A DNA stretch of 64,000 nucleotides from Vibrio sp. DW001. GTDB taxonomy: Bacteria; Pseudomonadota; Gammaproteobacteria; Enterobacterales; Vibrionaceae. Position 1 is the first letter of the stretch; each line of letters opens with the position of its first letter. Positions 44,189-53,635 of this stretch are shown here, piece after piece. The stretch spans positions 1,612,001 to 1,676,000 of the forward strand of contig NZ_CP091975.1 of the NCBI RefSeq assembly GCF_029016285.1, written 5' to 3'. Under the pieces are notes generated by a model. That model worked only from the letters and a program-made list of their open reading frames with translations, was not told the origin of the DNA and made no database searches. The translations under genes and the position numbers were made by a program.

Positions 44189-44230
44189 GGAGGTAACTAC
44201 CTAAACGAGTATGGCAGCAGTAATGCCAGA

Positions 44231-45298
44231 TTAATTTGAGGCTTTGATTCGATCTAGGGTCATGCCTTCCATTTCTTCAAGTCCGGCTGGTACGGCTGGG
44301 TACCACTTAATGTTGTCAATGGCCGCTTTAGGGAAGCTCTTTTGGAATCGCGCTTTTGCGTCTTCATTTACAAACTCATCACTACCTTGAGATGCCGTAA
44401 AGTTACCCGCAGATTCTGTGATTTTAGCAGCAATTTCCGGACGCATTACAAAATTAATCCATTGATAAGCCGCCGCTTCGTTTTTCGTTTTACGTGGCAG
44501 TGTGAAGGTATCAACCCACCCCAATGCTCCTGATGAAGGCGCGATATACTCGATATCTGTATTTTCTTGATTGAGTTTCCAACCGCCGGCATCCCACGCC
44601 ATACTGGCCACAATCTCTTCGGTTCGCAGCAGGTTCATGAGTGCGTCAGAACCACTCCAGTAGGTTTTGACATTGCCTTTACACTCAACAAGTTTGGCTT
44701 CGACTTTATCCAATATTTTCTGATATTGAGCTTGATCGGCATAGGCTGCAAACGGGTCTTCACCCATAGCAAAAGCGAAACCAATCAGGGTAGGACGTTT
44801 AAGACGGTAGCTGACCTTACCTTGGTAATCGGCATTACATAGGTCGGTGTAGTCAGAGATGTCGGATGCTTTTTTTGTGTTGACTACAAGTCCACTGGTG
44901 CCCCAAATGTGAGGAACACCGTATACACTGTTGTCTACACTGGTGATTGCTTGAGTCGATTCCAGCATTGAAGGAATGAACTGCTTGGCATCGATTTTGG
45001 ATAAATCGATCGGTTTGTAGATATTGAATTCAGCTTGCGCACCTGCAATTCGGTCTTGAGATGGCTGAGCCAGATCGAAACCAGAACCACCGGTGGCACG
45101 AAGTTTGGAAATCATGTCTTCATTATTAGAGGTCGTAACCTTGACGTCTATACCTGTCTCTTTTTCAAACATATCGATCACTTCATCGGGGGCATAACCT
45201 CCCCAAGTTAGTAGTCGTAGAGTGTCCGCTTGTGCTAAAGCAGGAATCATTGCGCTGGTCAATGCAACGGTAGCAAGTGTGCGTAGTTTAAATGTCAT
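44231..45298 (-). CDS. Polyamine-type periplasmic binding protein (PotD/PotF-like)
   Basis: A 355-residue secreted protein with signal peptide to about residue 24 (ALAQA, mature DTLRLLTWGGY). Features of the PotD/PotF group are LTWGGYAPDEVIDMFEKETG, YGVPHIWGTSGLVVN and the aromatic/acidic pocket residues SMAWDAGGW. It could bind putrescine, spermidine or a related cation; the exact ligand is not clear. First gene of the operon with AGGGAT upstream. Confidence 0.9.
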   Translation of the reverse strand: MTFKLRTLATVALTSAMIPALAQADTLRLLTWGGYAPDEVIDMFEKETGIDVKVTTSNNEDMISKLRATGGSGFDLAQPSQDRIAGAQAEFNIYKPIDLSKIDAKQFIPSMLESTQAITSVDNSVYGVPHIWGTSGLVVNTKKASDISDYTDLCNADYQGKVSYRLKRPTLIGFAFAMGEDPFAAYADQAQYQKILDKVEAKLVECKGNVKTYWSGSDALMNLLRTEEIVASMAWDAGGWKLNQENTDIEYIAPSSGALGWVDTFTLPRKTKNEAAAYQWINFVMRPEIAAKITESAGNFTASQGSDEFVNEDAKARFQKSFPKAAIDNIKWYPAVPAGLEEMEGMTLDRIKASN

Positions 45299-45670
45299 AG
45301 TGTTATCCCTAACTGAACTGCGTTGTTTTGATTGTACTTTCTTGTGTATTTAAAACTCTGCCATCAAAATGTGACTAAAATGTGAACAGAGTATTTCACA
45401 ATTAAGACAGCCGAACAAGGTGTTACTGTGGTCAGATAATGACGGGGGTATCAAAGCGTGATAAGAAACTCAGTTCGGTTCCATTGTGGTATCTATGGTG
45501 TAATTTTTTGTATCTGAGAGCTTTTATCGTACCTATACTGGTATGTCATCGATTTAATTATTTTACTCTAATTGTGAGCTAACTATTAAAAAGTCGATTA
45601 ATAATGCTCCTAAATAGAGCAATAACGTTGCAAAATAGAGTGGTGTTAATAAATTGTTAATTGTGAGTTT
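45299..45670. promoter_or_regulatory. Divergent promoter region of the polyamine operon and DUF2804 gene
   Basis: A 372-nt AT-rich gap. TGTGAA-N8-TTCACA at 45381-45400 is a palindrome about 85 nt upstream of the binding-protein gene, but the half-site spacing is not that of CRP. No gene is seen. Confidence 0.45.
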
Positions 45671-46684
45671 ATGTTTACTACTATTCCTGCTCCGCCATCG
45701 CTTATCAAACAAGATGGACAGCCGATATTTGGTCAGTTTGATGGTGCCCCTTTAATACTTGGAGTAGAGCACTTCCACTACACCACGGAAATGGATAAAA
45801 GGTCGAGAAAATGGGCCAAATACTTTCATTATAAGCAGTTTCAATTTACCAGTATTATGACGGAAAATTATGTCATTGGTTTGGCTATCGCGGATATTCG
45901 CTATGCGACAACCGCCTTCTGTTATCTTTACGATATTAAAGAGGATAAATTATCAGAGATAACCTGGACTAACCCACTTGGTATGGCTTCTACGATTACA
46001 ACATCACCTAGCAATGGCATCACAACACTTGATGGTGAACCGATAAAGTTCGACATTCAACAACAACAGTGGCGGGTGATGATCAACTGTAACGCTATTC
46101 ACGCAAACCTATCTCTTATTCCCCTTTTAGAGAGCTTACCTTTGTCGATGTGTACACCAACGGGTTATTCCGGTTGGACTTACACTCAAAAACACAATGC
46201 ACTATCTGTGACTGGGCAGCTTAGTATTGATGGTAAAACGATCAGTTTGGAACACGCGCTCGCTAGCTACGATTTTTCGGCAGGTTACATGAGAAGAGAA
46301 ACCAGTTGGCGCTGGGCGAGCATCAATACAACGTTGGACCAAGTTAAGTTGGGGCTTAATTTAGCCGCGGGCGTGAATGAAACAGGTGATGGTGAAAATG
46401 CGGTATGGATTGACGGCTCACGTCATTTTCTTGGGCCTGTTCACTTTGAATTCGACCGCAGCAACCAAGAGAAGCCTTGGCGAATCTACTCACGTGATGG
46501 GCAAGTTAACTTAACGTTCAATGTGCTCAATAAACGCAGTGAAAAGCTCAATCTATGGCTACTAAAGAGCAATTTTCGTCAGTTTATCGGTTATTTCAAT
46601 GGGACGATAATAGATTCGTCGGGTAATACGTATGAACTCGTTAATTGTCTAGGTTTAACTGAAGACCATTTTGCACGCTGGTAA
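45671..46684 (+). CDS. DUF2804 family protein
   Basis: A 337-residue protein without a signal peptide or membrane helices. GYSGWTYTQK, SYDFSAGYMRRETSWRWAS and GGxH-like WIDGSRHFLGPVHFEFDR are typical of DUF2804. The family has no established function. Its stop is 2 nt before the ribosome-binding region of a membrane fatty acid hydroxylase/sterol desaturase gene, which hints at a lipid-related role. The start at ATG 45671 has only GTGAG upstream. Confidence 0.82.
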   Translation: MFTTIPAPPSLIKQDGQPIFGQFDGAPLILGVEHFHYTTEMDKRSRKWAKYFHYKQFQFTSIMTENYVIGLAIADIRYATTAFCYLYDIKEDKLSEITWTNPLGMASTITTSPSNGITTLDGEPIKFDIQQQQWRVMINCNAIHANLSLIPLLESLPLSMCTPTGYSGWTYTQKHNALSVTGQLSIDGKTISLEHALASYDFSAGYMRRETSWRWASINTTLDQVKLGLNLAAGVNETGDGENAVWIDGSRHFLGPVHFEFDRSNQEKPWRIYSRDGQVNLTFNVLNKRSEKLNLWLLKSNFRQFIGYFNGTIIDSSGNTYELVNCLGLTEDHFARW

Positions 46685-46692
46685 GGATGAAT

Positions 46693-47541
46693 ATGGACAT
46701 CTCATTTTTAATTGATCACCCTGAATGGCTTCTTCTTGTCTTAGCACCGGTATTTCTATTGTGCATGTTGGCCGAGTACTATTTAGGTCAAAAATCGGGT
46801 CGCTTACCCGAGAACGCTAACTATCATCTCAATGAAGTGCTATGCAATTTTATATTAGCAGGGATGCACCAACTGAGTGATTTAGTGACTGGTCTCTTAA
46901 TCGTTAATCTCTATATTTGGCTTTTTGGCTGGAGGATGTTTGATATTGACATGAACCTGGCCAGTTTCGGTTTACTTATGGTGCTGCAAGATTTCTTCTA
47001 TTACTGGTTTCATAGGGGGAGCCACCGTATTCGCTGGATGTGGGCGGCGCATGTTGTTCATCATAGCTCTGAACGGATGAACTTTAGCACTGCGTTTCGC
47101 CAGAGCTTAATGTACCCTTTCGCAGGCATGTGGTTGTTTTGGGTACCATTAGTGCTGATCGGTTTCGAGCCCAGTTGGGTTATCTTTGCGGTACTGCTTA
47201 ACCTTAGTTTGCAGTTCTTTGTCCATACGCAGTGGGTACGTACTTTAGGTCCTTTGGAGCATGTGTTTAATACACCTTCTCATCACCGTGTTCACCACGG
47301 TGTTAACGCTCAATATATCGATAAAAACTACGCAGGCGTGCTCATTGTGTGGGACAAATTATTTGGTTCTTTTGAACCAGAACACGAGCCGGTTCGTTAT
47401 GGGATATCCAAACCCATCAAGAGTTTTAACCCATGGACGGTCACCTTTACTGAGTGGAGAAATATGTTCGTTGACGGTTTTTCTTCGTCAAAATCACTCA
47501 GACAAAAGGTGAGGGTGTTCTTTTGGCCACCCTCTAACTGA
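46693..47541 (+). CDS. Sterol desaturase/fatty acid hydroxylase family membrane protein
   Basis: A 282-residue integral membrane di-iron enzyme. The conserved His clusters are HRGSH, HVVHHSS and SHHRVHH, in the order used to bind two irons; about four helices flank them. Such proteins hydroxylate or desaturate acyl chains or alkyl lipids. I choose ATG 46693, since AAGGA at 46683-46687 overlaps the ATG at 46687. It is co-transcribed with the DUF2804 gene. Confidence 0.88.
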   Translation: MDISFLIDHPEWLLLVLAPVFLLCMLAEYYLGQKSGRLPENANYHLNEVLCNFILAGMHQLSDLVTGLLIVNLYIWLFGWRMFDIDMNLASFGLLMVLQDFFYYWFHRGSHRIRWMWAAHVVHHSSERMNFSTAFRQSLMYPFAGMWLFWVPLVLIGFEPSWVIFAVLLNLSLQFFVHTQWVRTLGPLEHVFNTPSHHRVHHGVNAQYIDKNYAGVLIVWDKLFGSFEPEHEPVRYGISKPIKSFNPWTVTFTEWRNMFVDGFSSSKSLRQKVRVFFWPPSN

Positions 47542-47582
47542 TGGCTCCGGCACGGAACGGCGTAGTGGCATAGTGAATTTAG

Positions 47583-47949
47583 TCACCTCAAGCAGAGGAA
47601 TTTATTGCACTCAGAAAAAACGGATTGCAATGGCTAAGGAAAGCTTTTATTAAAAAATACGGCTATATAGTTCGACCTACAGAATCTCTTGGCCATGTAT
47701 ACCTAAAATGATAGAAATAGCCAAGTAATCAACTATATCGGCAGTGTCTATCTGAGTTCCAGTTAGGAAATAAAGCCGCCTCTAACGCCAACGCGTTGGC
47801 ATCGATTGTTATCGATGACTATCTTTTCTGGTAACCATAGTGGTCTATCACCTATTGAAGAATTCGATTTTGCTTTCTATCCGGATTACGCAACAATCCC
47901 TGATGAACAATCAAATAAGATTAAAGATTTGAACAACATTAACCTGTAG
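47583..47949 (+). pseudogene. Possible decayed gene fragment
   Basis: Within the 423-nt gap after the hydroxylase, protein-like segments continue across breaks: one frame gives SPQAEEFIALRKNGLQWLRK.. up to a TGA at 47706, the same frame reopens at 47721 (..LGNKAASNANALASIVIDDY..), and at 47830 the reading passes to the +1 frame (GNHSGLSPIEEFDFAFYPDY..) to a TAG at 47947-47949. No start codon with a ribosome binding site is present. The segments read like one frameshifted protein of about 120 residues; I do not recognise the family. Confidence 0.35.
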
Positions 47950-47964
47950 AATGGCAGACTAACA

Positions 47965-49185
47965 ATGGATTTAAAAATATTAAAAGAGACTGTTATGCCA
48001 ATCTACAATTCCGCTGAATTTGACCTGTTTTTACAAACCTGCAATGACGCATTCAATGAGCAACAACTGCAACGGTTAGTACTGTCAAAATACAATGGTG
48101 ATAAAGCAGATCTAAAACGCATAACCATTCGACCACTCTCATTAAAAGAGCAACCATTACTTTCTTTTTTACACGAATATAAAACCCATCACATCACCAA
48201 AAACTTAACCATTGAAGAATCACTGGCCTTTTGGCAATCCGAGTTAGGTCACCACTTTTTTAACGCGCACTTAGTAACGGATGAATGGGAAGTACAATTA
48301 AGTGTGAGTAAAAAAGGAAAAGTGTTAATGAAAAAGTACCCGAACAAAAATAAAACACTTCAAAAAATAAAAATGGCACCTCACGATCGCACGAAAAATC
48401 GCTTCGTAGAACAAAACCGACCTTATCTACATGAGCTTGGTGTAACTGATATCAAAGGAAATATTATTCCTGCGATGTCGCGCAAATGGAAACAGATCAA
48501 TAAATTTATTGAAGTATTGTCACACGCTATTGATAGCACCGGACTTGATAAACATGACAAAGTACATATTGCCGACTTTGGATCAGGTAAAGCTTACTTG
48601 ACCTTCGCTGTGCATGATTATTTTATTGATAAGCTACAAGTAAAAACAGAAGTGACGGGTGTAGAACTACGTCAAAATCTGGTTGATTTATGTAACACGA
48701 CGGCACAGAAGTTAGCGTTAGAGGGCATTAAATTTGAGCAGGGTGATGTGCAACACTTTAAAGCACAAGGTATTAATATCATGATAGCGCTGCATGCTTG
48801 CGATATTGCCACCGATTACGCTATCCACATGGGTATTCGAACCAATGCAGAAATTATTATGTGTTCACCTTGTTGCCATAAACAAATACGTCCACAAATG
48901 AAATCTCCAAAATTATTAGCGCCACTTTTACAGCATGGTATTCACCTTGGTCAAGAAGCAGAAATGGTTACAGATGGATTGCGTGCGTTGTTGTTGGAAG
49001 CCAACGGATACGATACAAAAGTATTTGAGTTTATTTCACTCGAGCACACGAGCAAAAATAAAATGATATTGGCGCAAAAACGCAAAAAACCAATCGATAA
49101 CACCATCATACTTGAGCAAGTAAAGTCTATTAAAGAATTTTACGGTATTCAGGAGCACTGCTTAGAAAGCCTGCTCCTATATTAA
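47965..49185 (+). CDS. SAM-dependent methyltransferase (Methyltransf_32-like)
   Basis: A 406-residue class-I methyltransferase. The SAM-binding motif is VHIADFGSGKAYLTFA (about 206-221), followed by an acidic Glu in TGVELRQNL, and the CSPCCHKQ motif near residue 310 is characteristic of Methyltransf_32 proteins. The N-terminal ~150 residues form a separate basic domain. ATG 47965 lacks a clear ribosome binding site; an in-frame ATG at 47995 has AGAGA upstream. The base composition is more AT-rich than the neighbouring core genes, and with the decayed gene beside it this suggests an acquired segment. Confidence 0.82.
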   Translation: MDLKILKETVMPIYNSAEFDLFLQTCNDAFNEQQLQRLVLSKYNGDKADLKRITIRPLSLKEQPLLSFLHEYKTHHITKNLTIEESLAFWQSELGHHFFNAHLVTDEWEVQLSVSKKGKVLMKKYPNKNKTLQKIKMAPHDRTKNRFVEQNRPYLHELGVTDIKGNIIPAMSRKWKQINKFIEVLSHAIDSTGLDKHDKVHIADFGSGKAYLTFAVHDYFIDKLQVKTEVTGVELRQNLVDLCNTTAQKLALEGIKFEQGDVQHFKAQGINIMIALHACDIATDYAIHMGIRTNAEIIMCSPCCHKQIRPQMKSPKLLAPLLQHGIHLGQEAEMVTDGLRALLLEANGYDTKVFEFISLEHTSKNKMILAQKRKKPIDNTIILEQVKSIKEFYGIQEHCLESLLLY

Positions 49186-49274
49186 AAAGGAATGAACCTA
49201 ATAAGTAAGGTTATGATGACTTTTATTTTTTATTATTGATTTTAAAAGGTTGCAGGAAAACGTACTAAAAAAAA

Positions 49275-49288
49275 CGCCAGAAATGGCG
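49275..49288 (-). terminator. Intrinsic terminator of rplY
   Basis: On the minus strand, CGCCA-TTTC-TGGCG is followed by eight T (49267-49274), a standard terminator 118 nt after the rplY stop. Confidence 0.9.
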
Positions 49289-49320
49289 AAACCCCAGATG
49301 TTGGTAGCATCTGGGGTTTC
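49288..49320 (+). terminator. Terminator after the methyltransferase gene
   Basis: A perfect 13-bp stem GAAACCCCAGATG/CATCTGGGGTTTC with a 7-nt loop is followed by TAATTTTTG. It abuts the rplY terminator, so the two converging genes each have one. Confidence 0.88.
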
Positions 49321-49405
49321 TAATTTTTGATGTCTCGGATGGTAAAGGCCGATAATCTCTATGCGAAAAGCTGGACATATCCTTTTCTATTCTGTGGTAG
49401 CAGAA

Positions 49406-49684
49406 TTAGATACGGATAAAGTCCATGTGCTCAACTTTTGGCTTAAACGCGTGACGTTGAACGTCTTGCGGTTTAACCTTAACTTCTGCGCCGTCGATCA
49501 CTAGAGTGATGGCTTCGTAGAACTCAGGCTTGTCCATTTGATGAATCACATCAGAATGTAGAAGTGCGATAGAAACTGGAGCTGCTTCACCACCATAAAC
49601 GATAGCTGGGAATTGGCCAGTTAAACGTAGGCGGCGGCTCGCACTCTTACCTAGTTCAGTACGTACTACTGTTTCAAATTTCAT
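49406..49684 (-). CDS. rplY: 50S ribosomal protein L25 (bL25)
   Basis: A 92-residue 5S-rRNA-binding ribosomal protein of the short L25 type. [21 protein letters not shown] is the conserved N-terminal signature and [16 protein letters not shown] the conserved C-terminal one. The start is ATG 49684 with GAGAG 8 nt upstream rather than an ATG five codons earlier. It lies next to radD and rsuA as in E. coli and other gammaproteobacteria. Confidence 0.96.
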   Translation of the reverse strand: MKFETVVRTELGKSASRRLRLTGQFPAIVYGGEAAPVSIALLHSDVIHQMDKPEFYEAITLVIDGAEVKVKPQDVQRHAFKPKVEHMDFIRI

Positions 49685-49844
49685 AGTATTTACTCTCAAA
49701 TTAGTAAAAAATTAGGATTGTTTATCAGCATAGCGACCTAGCCGATAATGTATGCCGCAATCAGGAAACGATTTGTTAGCTGTTTGCGAGCGCGGATACT
49801 ACCATTCTTGCTATTTCCGAGCAACAGAATCCGATTGGATTTTG

Positions 49845-51584
49845 CTATTTTTCTCTCATCTCGTCTTCAAATATTTTATCTCGCATTTTCCAGAAACGAC
49901 CAGACTTTCTAGCGATGACAAAAAGAGGCAAACGAAAGCGATGTTGATTGGCGACCACTCGCGTTGGAGAGTTCTCATTAAAAGGTCGATGACGGTCAGC
50001 TAAATGAGGTCTGACAAATTGCTTGTAAAACGCTTCTTTTCTCTTTTTGGTGCTTAGCGACCAAAATTCATGTACTTGCGCGTTGTTGTCGCCAACGTAT
50101 GTCACCTTTAATTGATTCTTACCGCTGCTGTCTTTTAATACGTTTAATTGCATATCCCTACATTCAAACACCAAAGCATCCTTTAGATTGAGGGCTTCTT
50201 TTAGTTTTTTGTCTGGGTCAACAAGGGTCGCATCACATTCGTGGCAAATGCGTGCAGCGATGTCGTTATCGGCACCGCATTCGTGGCAATATTTGGCTCT
50301 AAACCGATAACCACAATGTTCTCGGCTTCCGTCCTCTTCTTCAAGGTAACCTTGGCAGCGTCGACCATAATGCTCAAGCAAGAACCCGTTGCTGTCCAAT
50401 TTGCCCCAAAAGTTGTTATTAAAGCCGCAAGCAGGGCAGGGAATAGTGACAATGTCACTATTAGGGTCGGGTTGTGGGTTACCGACCTCTGGTTGATAGA
50501 GATCGTAGTTATTACCTGCATAATCCAAAACAAGGCAGTCTGTTTTGCCTTCCGATAATCTTAATCCTCGCCCAATAATTTGTTGATATAAGCTCACAGA
50601 TTCTGTTGGCCGAAGGATAGCGATTAGGTCCACATGGGGGGCATCAAAACCGGTGGTTAGCACCGATACATTGACTAAGAATTGGATCTCTCTATTTTTA
50701 AAGCTTTGGATAATGCGGTCACGATCGAGTGTTGGAGTATCACCGATCACTATGTCTGATTGGTCTGGTGGCAACAGAGAGAGGATCTCTTGAGCGTGAC
50801 GAACCGTTGCCGCAAATATCATCATTCCTTGACGATCCGCGCTCATTTGGATGATTTGGTTAACAATCTGCGGCGTCGCTCTTTTGGCGCTTTCTATTAC
50901 CATATCTAATTCAGACTCTTTATACCTTCCGAGGCTGGTGGGTTTTAGCGCCGAAAAATCATAGCTGAGCACAGGGGCATCGATCATCCTTGCGGGTGTA
51001 AGAAACTGTTCATCTAACAGGTATCGAATGGGAAGTTCGAAAATACAGTCTCTAAAGAAGCGCGGTTCTTCGCTGCGAACTTGCCCTCTGGTATGGTATT
51101 GATATATCCAACCCATGCCTAAGCGATACGGCGTAGCCGTTAAGCCCAACACTTTAATACCAGGGTTTAGTTCGGTTACATGGCTGATGACTTTTTGGTA
51201 GCTGCTACTTTTTTCATCTGGTACGCGGTGGCACTCATCGATAACCAATAATGAAAACTGGTTCGCAAATGCATCAAGATTGCGCACTACCGATTGAACA
51301 GAGGCGAAGACAACCGGTTGGTTGGTCTCTTTTCTGCCTAATCCGGCAGAAAAAACAGCGCCTTTTTCGCCATAGCTTTCGTATTTAGCATGGTTTTGCT
51401 CAACCAGCTCTTTTACATGGGCGAGCACAAGTACTCGTCCTTTAGCGATACGAGCTAATTCCGCAATGACAAGGCTCTTACCCGCGCCTGTCGGTAGGAC
51501 GATGACGGCAGGGCTCGTGTGCTTTCTAAAATAGTGAATAACGGCTTTGACTGAATCCGTTTGGTAGGGCCGAAGTTTATACAT
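49845..51584 (-). CDS. radD: Superfamily 2 helicase RadD (YejH)
   Basis: A 579-residue DNA repair ATPase linked to recombination and double-strand break survival. The P-loop PTGAGKS lies at 31-37, motif II DECH at 116-119, motif III TATPYR, and motif VI QQIIGRGLRL near 340. A C-terminal zinc-binding part has CPACG and two CHEC-type pairs (YCHECGAD, RICHEC). Length and gene order (rsuA-radD-rplY) match E. coli RadD. Divergent from rsuA across 77 nt. Confidence 0.93.
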   Translation of the reverse strand: MYKLRPYQTDSVKAVIHYFRKHTSPAVIVLPTGAGKSLVIAELARIAKGRVLVLAHVKELVEQNHAKYESYGEKGAVFSAGLGRKETNQPVVFASVQSVVRNLDAFANQFSLLVIDECHRVPDEKSSSYQKVISHVTELNPGIKVLGLTATPYRLGMGWIYQYHTRGQVRSEEPRFFRDCIFELPIRYLLDEQFLTPARMIDAPVLSYDFSALKPTSLGRYKESELDMVIESAKRATPQIVNQIIQMSADRQGMMIFAATVRHAQEILSLLPPDQSDIVIGDTPTLDRDRIIQSFKNREIQFLVNVSVLTTGFDAPHVDLIAILRPTESVSLYQQIIGRGLRLSEGKTDCLVLDYAGNNYDLYQPEVGNPQPDPNSDIVTIPCPACGFNNNFWGKLDSNGFLLEHYGRRCQGYLEEEDGSREHCGYRFRAKYCHECGADNDIAARICHECDATLVDPDKKLKEALNLKDALVFECRDMQLNVLKDSSGKNQLKVTYVGDNNAQVHEFWSLSTKKRKEAFYKQFVRPHLADRHRPFNENSPTRVVANQHRFRLPLFVIARKSGRFWKMRDKIFEDEMREK

Positions 51585-51661
51585 ATAGGAAAAGTGTGAA
51601 ATAGCTCAACTAATTTAAGAAAGATCCCTATAATACCCCACTAGAGAAAGAAGAGGTAATC

Positions 51662-52360
51662 ATGCGGTTAGATAAATTTTTGTGTGATGCATTAGGTGCG
51701 ACACGTAAAGAAGCGACAAAAATCATTAAAAGCGGCAGTGTAACGGTTAATGACATCGTGATAAAAAGTGGCGCACATAAACTAAAAGAGACCTGTGTTG
51801 TCGAATGGCAAAACAGGGTAATCACTGTTCATGGGCCTAGATATATCATGCTATTTAAGCCTGAGGGTTATGTATGCTCTCATGAAGATGGTTTCAACCC
51901 TACGGCGTTTGTTTTATTAGATGAAGTCAAGATGGAGAACCTGCACTTTGCTGGTCGACTAGATGTCGACACCACGGGCTTAGTGCTTATTACCGATGAC
52001 GGAAAATGGTCACATCGGATTACTTCCCCTAAACATAAGTGCGAAAAAACGTACAGAGTTTGGTTAGCTGATCCAGTTTTAGATGATTACGTGTCGGCAT
52101 TTGCAGAAGGTATCGAGTTAAGAAGTGAACCTGAACCGACACTACCAGCGACCTTAGAGGTTATCGATACCAATGAGGTCTTGTTGACGATTGTAGAAGG
52201 TAAGTATCATCAAGTTAAACGGATGTTTGCCGCGCTTGGAAATAAAGTTGAAGCGCTTCATCGAGAACGCATAGGTGCAATTGAATTGGATGCTGATTTA
52301 GAGCCCGGCGAATATCGTTATTTGACAGAAGAAGAAGTGGGTTCTGTCTGGAGCAAGTAA
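51662..52360 (+). CDS. rsuA: 16S rRNA pseudouridine-516 synthase RsuA
   Basis: A 232-residue enzyme that converts U516 of 16S rRNA to pseudouridine. The N-terminal S4 RNA-binding domain (MRLDKFLCDALGATRKEA) precedes the catalytic domain with GRLDVDTTGLVLIT, containing the catalytic Asp, and the closing KYHQVKRMFAALGN. AGAGG precedes the ATG. Part of the conserved radD-rsuA-bcr block. Confidence 0.95.
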   Translation: MRLDKFLCDALGATRKEATKIIKSGSVTVNDIVIKSGAHKLKETCVVEWQNRVITVHGPRYIMLFKPEGYVCSHEDGFNPTAFVLLDEVKMENLHFAGRLDVDTTGLVLITDDGKWSHRITSPKHKCEKTYRVWLADPVLDDYVSAFAEGIELRSEPEPTLPATLEVIDTNEVLLTIVEGKYHQVKRMFAALGNKVEALHRERIGAIELDADLEPGEYRYLTEEEVGSVWSK

Positions 52361-52444
52361 TAGGTTGGCAAAGGGGTAGGTCGGCTCGGTAGTAGAGAAT
52401 CGTTATCTACTATAAATATTAATCAAAATTGATGTCGGAGCAGT

Positions 52445-53635
52445 ATGACAAGTAGCAACACAAATCAGCTTGGCCTTTTAATGTTTATCATTTTAGGTGC
52501 TATTGGTGCACTGACTCCATTAGCCATTGATATGTATTTGCCTGCAATGCCAACTATCGCGAAAGAGTTAGGGGTAGATCCTGGCGCGGTTCAGATAACG
52601 TTAACAACCTATACCGCCGGGTTTGCTATTGGTCAATTATTGCATGGACCACTCTCTGACAGCTATGGTCGAAAACCGATATTAATTATCGGTATTTTGC
52701 TGTTTGCGATTGGTTCTATTGTGTGTGCGACGACATCCGATATTGAGTCGTTAAAATACGTACGGGCGGCGCAAGGTTTTGCTGGGGCGTCAGCCGCGGT
52801 TGTTATTCAAGCCTTGGTTAGAGATATGTACGAGAAAGAAGATTTTGCTCGTACTATGTCTTTTATAACTTTGGTGGTGATGGTTGCTCCACTTATCGCC
52901 CCCATGTTGGGTGGCTACTTAGCCGTTTGGTTTGGTTGGCGCTCAATATTTTGGGTACTCGCGGTTGTATCTGGTTTGGTTATCGCTGCCGTCGTCTGGA
53001 AGATACCAGAGACACTCGCGCCAGAAAACAGACAGAAACTGCATTTTAGAACCACGATTCAAAACTATATCCGCCTGTTTATGAATCCAGTGGCCTTGGG
53101 TTTGATGTTCGCTGGTGCGTTCTCATTTGCTGGTATGTTTGCATTTCTAACCGCGGGTTCGTTTGTTTATATTGATGTCTACGGAGTGGGTACATCGCAG
53201 TTTGGTTATCTGTTTGGTTTAAACGTTGTCGGTTTATTCATTATGACGACCGTGAATGGCCGGATTGTAAGAAGAGTGAGCTCCAAATGGATGCTCTCTT
53301 TTGCCATTCTGATTCAACTTATCGCTGGTGTCGGGCTCTTTTTTGGTTGGTTAGCGGATATTGGATTGTGGGGTATTGTCCCTTTTGTCATGCTCTATAT
53401 TAGTATGATGTCTACAGTGGGCAGCAACTCGATGGCTATCTTGTTATCGGCTTACCCAGGTATGGCGGGTACCGCTTCTTCGTTAGCGGGTACGTTGAGA
53501 TTTGGTGTGGGATCCATTATTGGTGTTATCGTTGCAATGTTGCCTGGTGACACAGCATGGCCGATGATTTTATTAATGACACTTTGTGCCGTAATGTCTG
53601 CGGTTTTTTATTGGTTTTTAGGACGTAAAGCTTAA
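52445..53635 (+). CDS. bcr: Bcr/CflA family multidrug efflux MFS transporter
   Basis: A 396-residue inner membrane exporter with twelve predicted helices. GPLSDSYGRKP is the MFS motif A loop, and PLAIDMYLPAMPTIAKELG at the first helix is typical of Bcr. Position next to rsuA is as in E. coli. GGAG precedes the ATG. Its stop overlaps the next ATG (TAATG), so the DUF2913-like gene is coupled. Confidence 0.93.
   Translation: MTSSNTNQLGLLMFIILGAIGALTPLAIDMYLPAMPTIAKELGVDPGAVQITLTTYTAGFAIGQLLHGPLSDSYGRKPILIIGILLFAIGSIVCATTSDIESLKYVRAAQGFAGASAAVVIQALVRDMYEKEDFARTMSFITLVVMVAPLIAPMLGGYLAVWFGWRSIFWVLAVVSGLVIAAVVWKIPETLAPENRQKLHFRTTIQNYIRLFMNPVALGLMFAGAFSFAGMFAFLTAGSFVYIDVYGVGTSQFGYLFGLNVVGLFIMTTVNGRIVRRVSSKWMLSFAILIQLIAGVGLFFGWLADIGLWGIVPFVMLYISMMSTVGSNSMAILLSAYPGMAGTASSLAGTLRFGVGSIIGVIVAMLPGDTAWPMILLMTLCAVMSAVFYWFLGRKA

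Noticed and set aside
45381..45400. TGTGAA-N8-TTCACA as a CRP site
   Set aside because: The half-site spacing is 10 nt between TGTGA and TCACA instead of 6; kept only as an unassigned palindrome.
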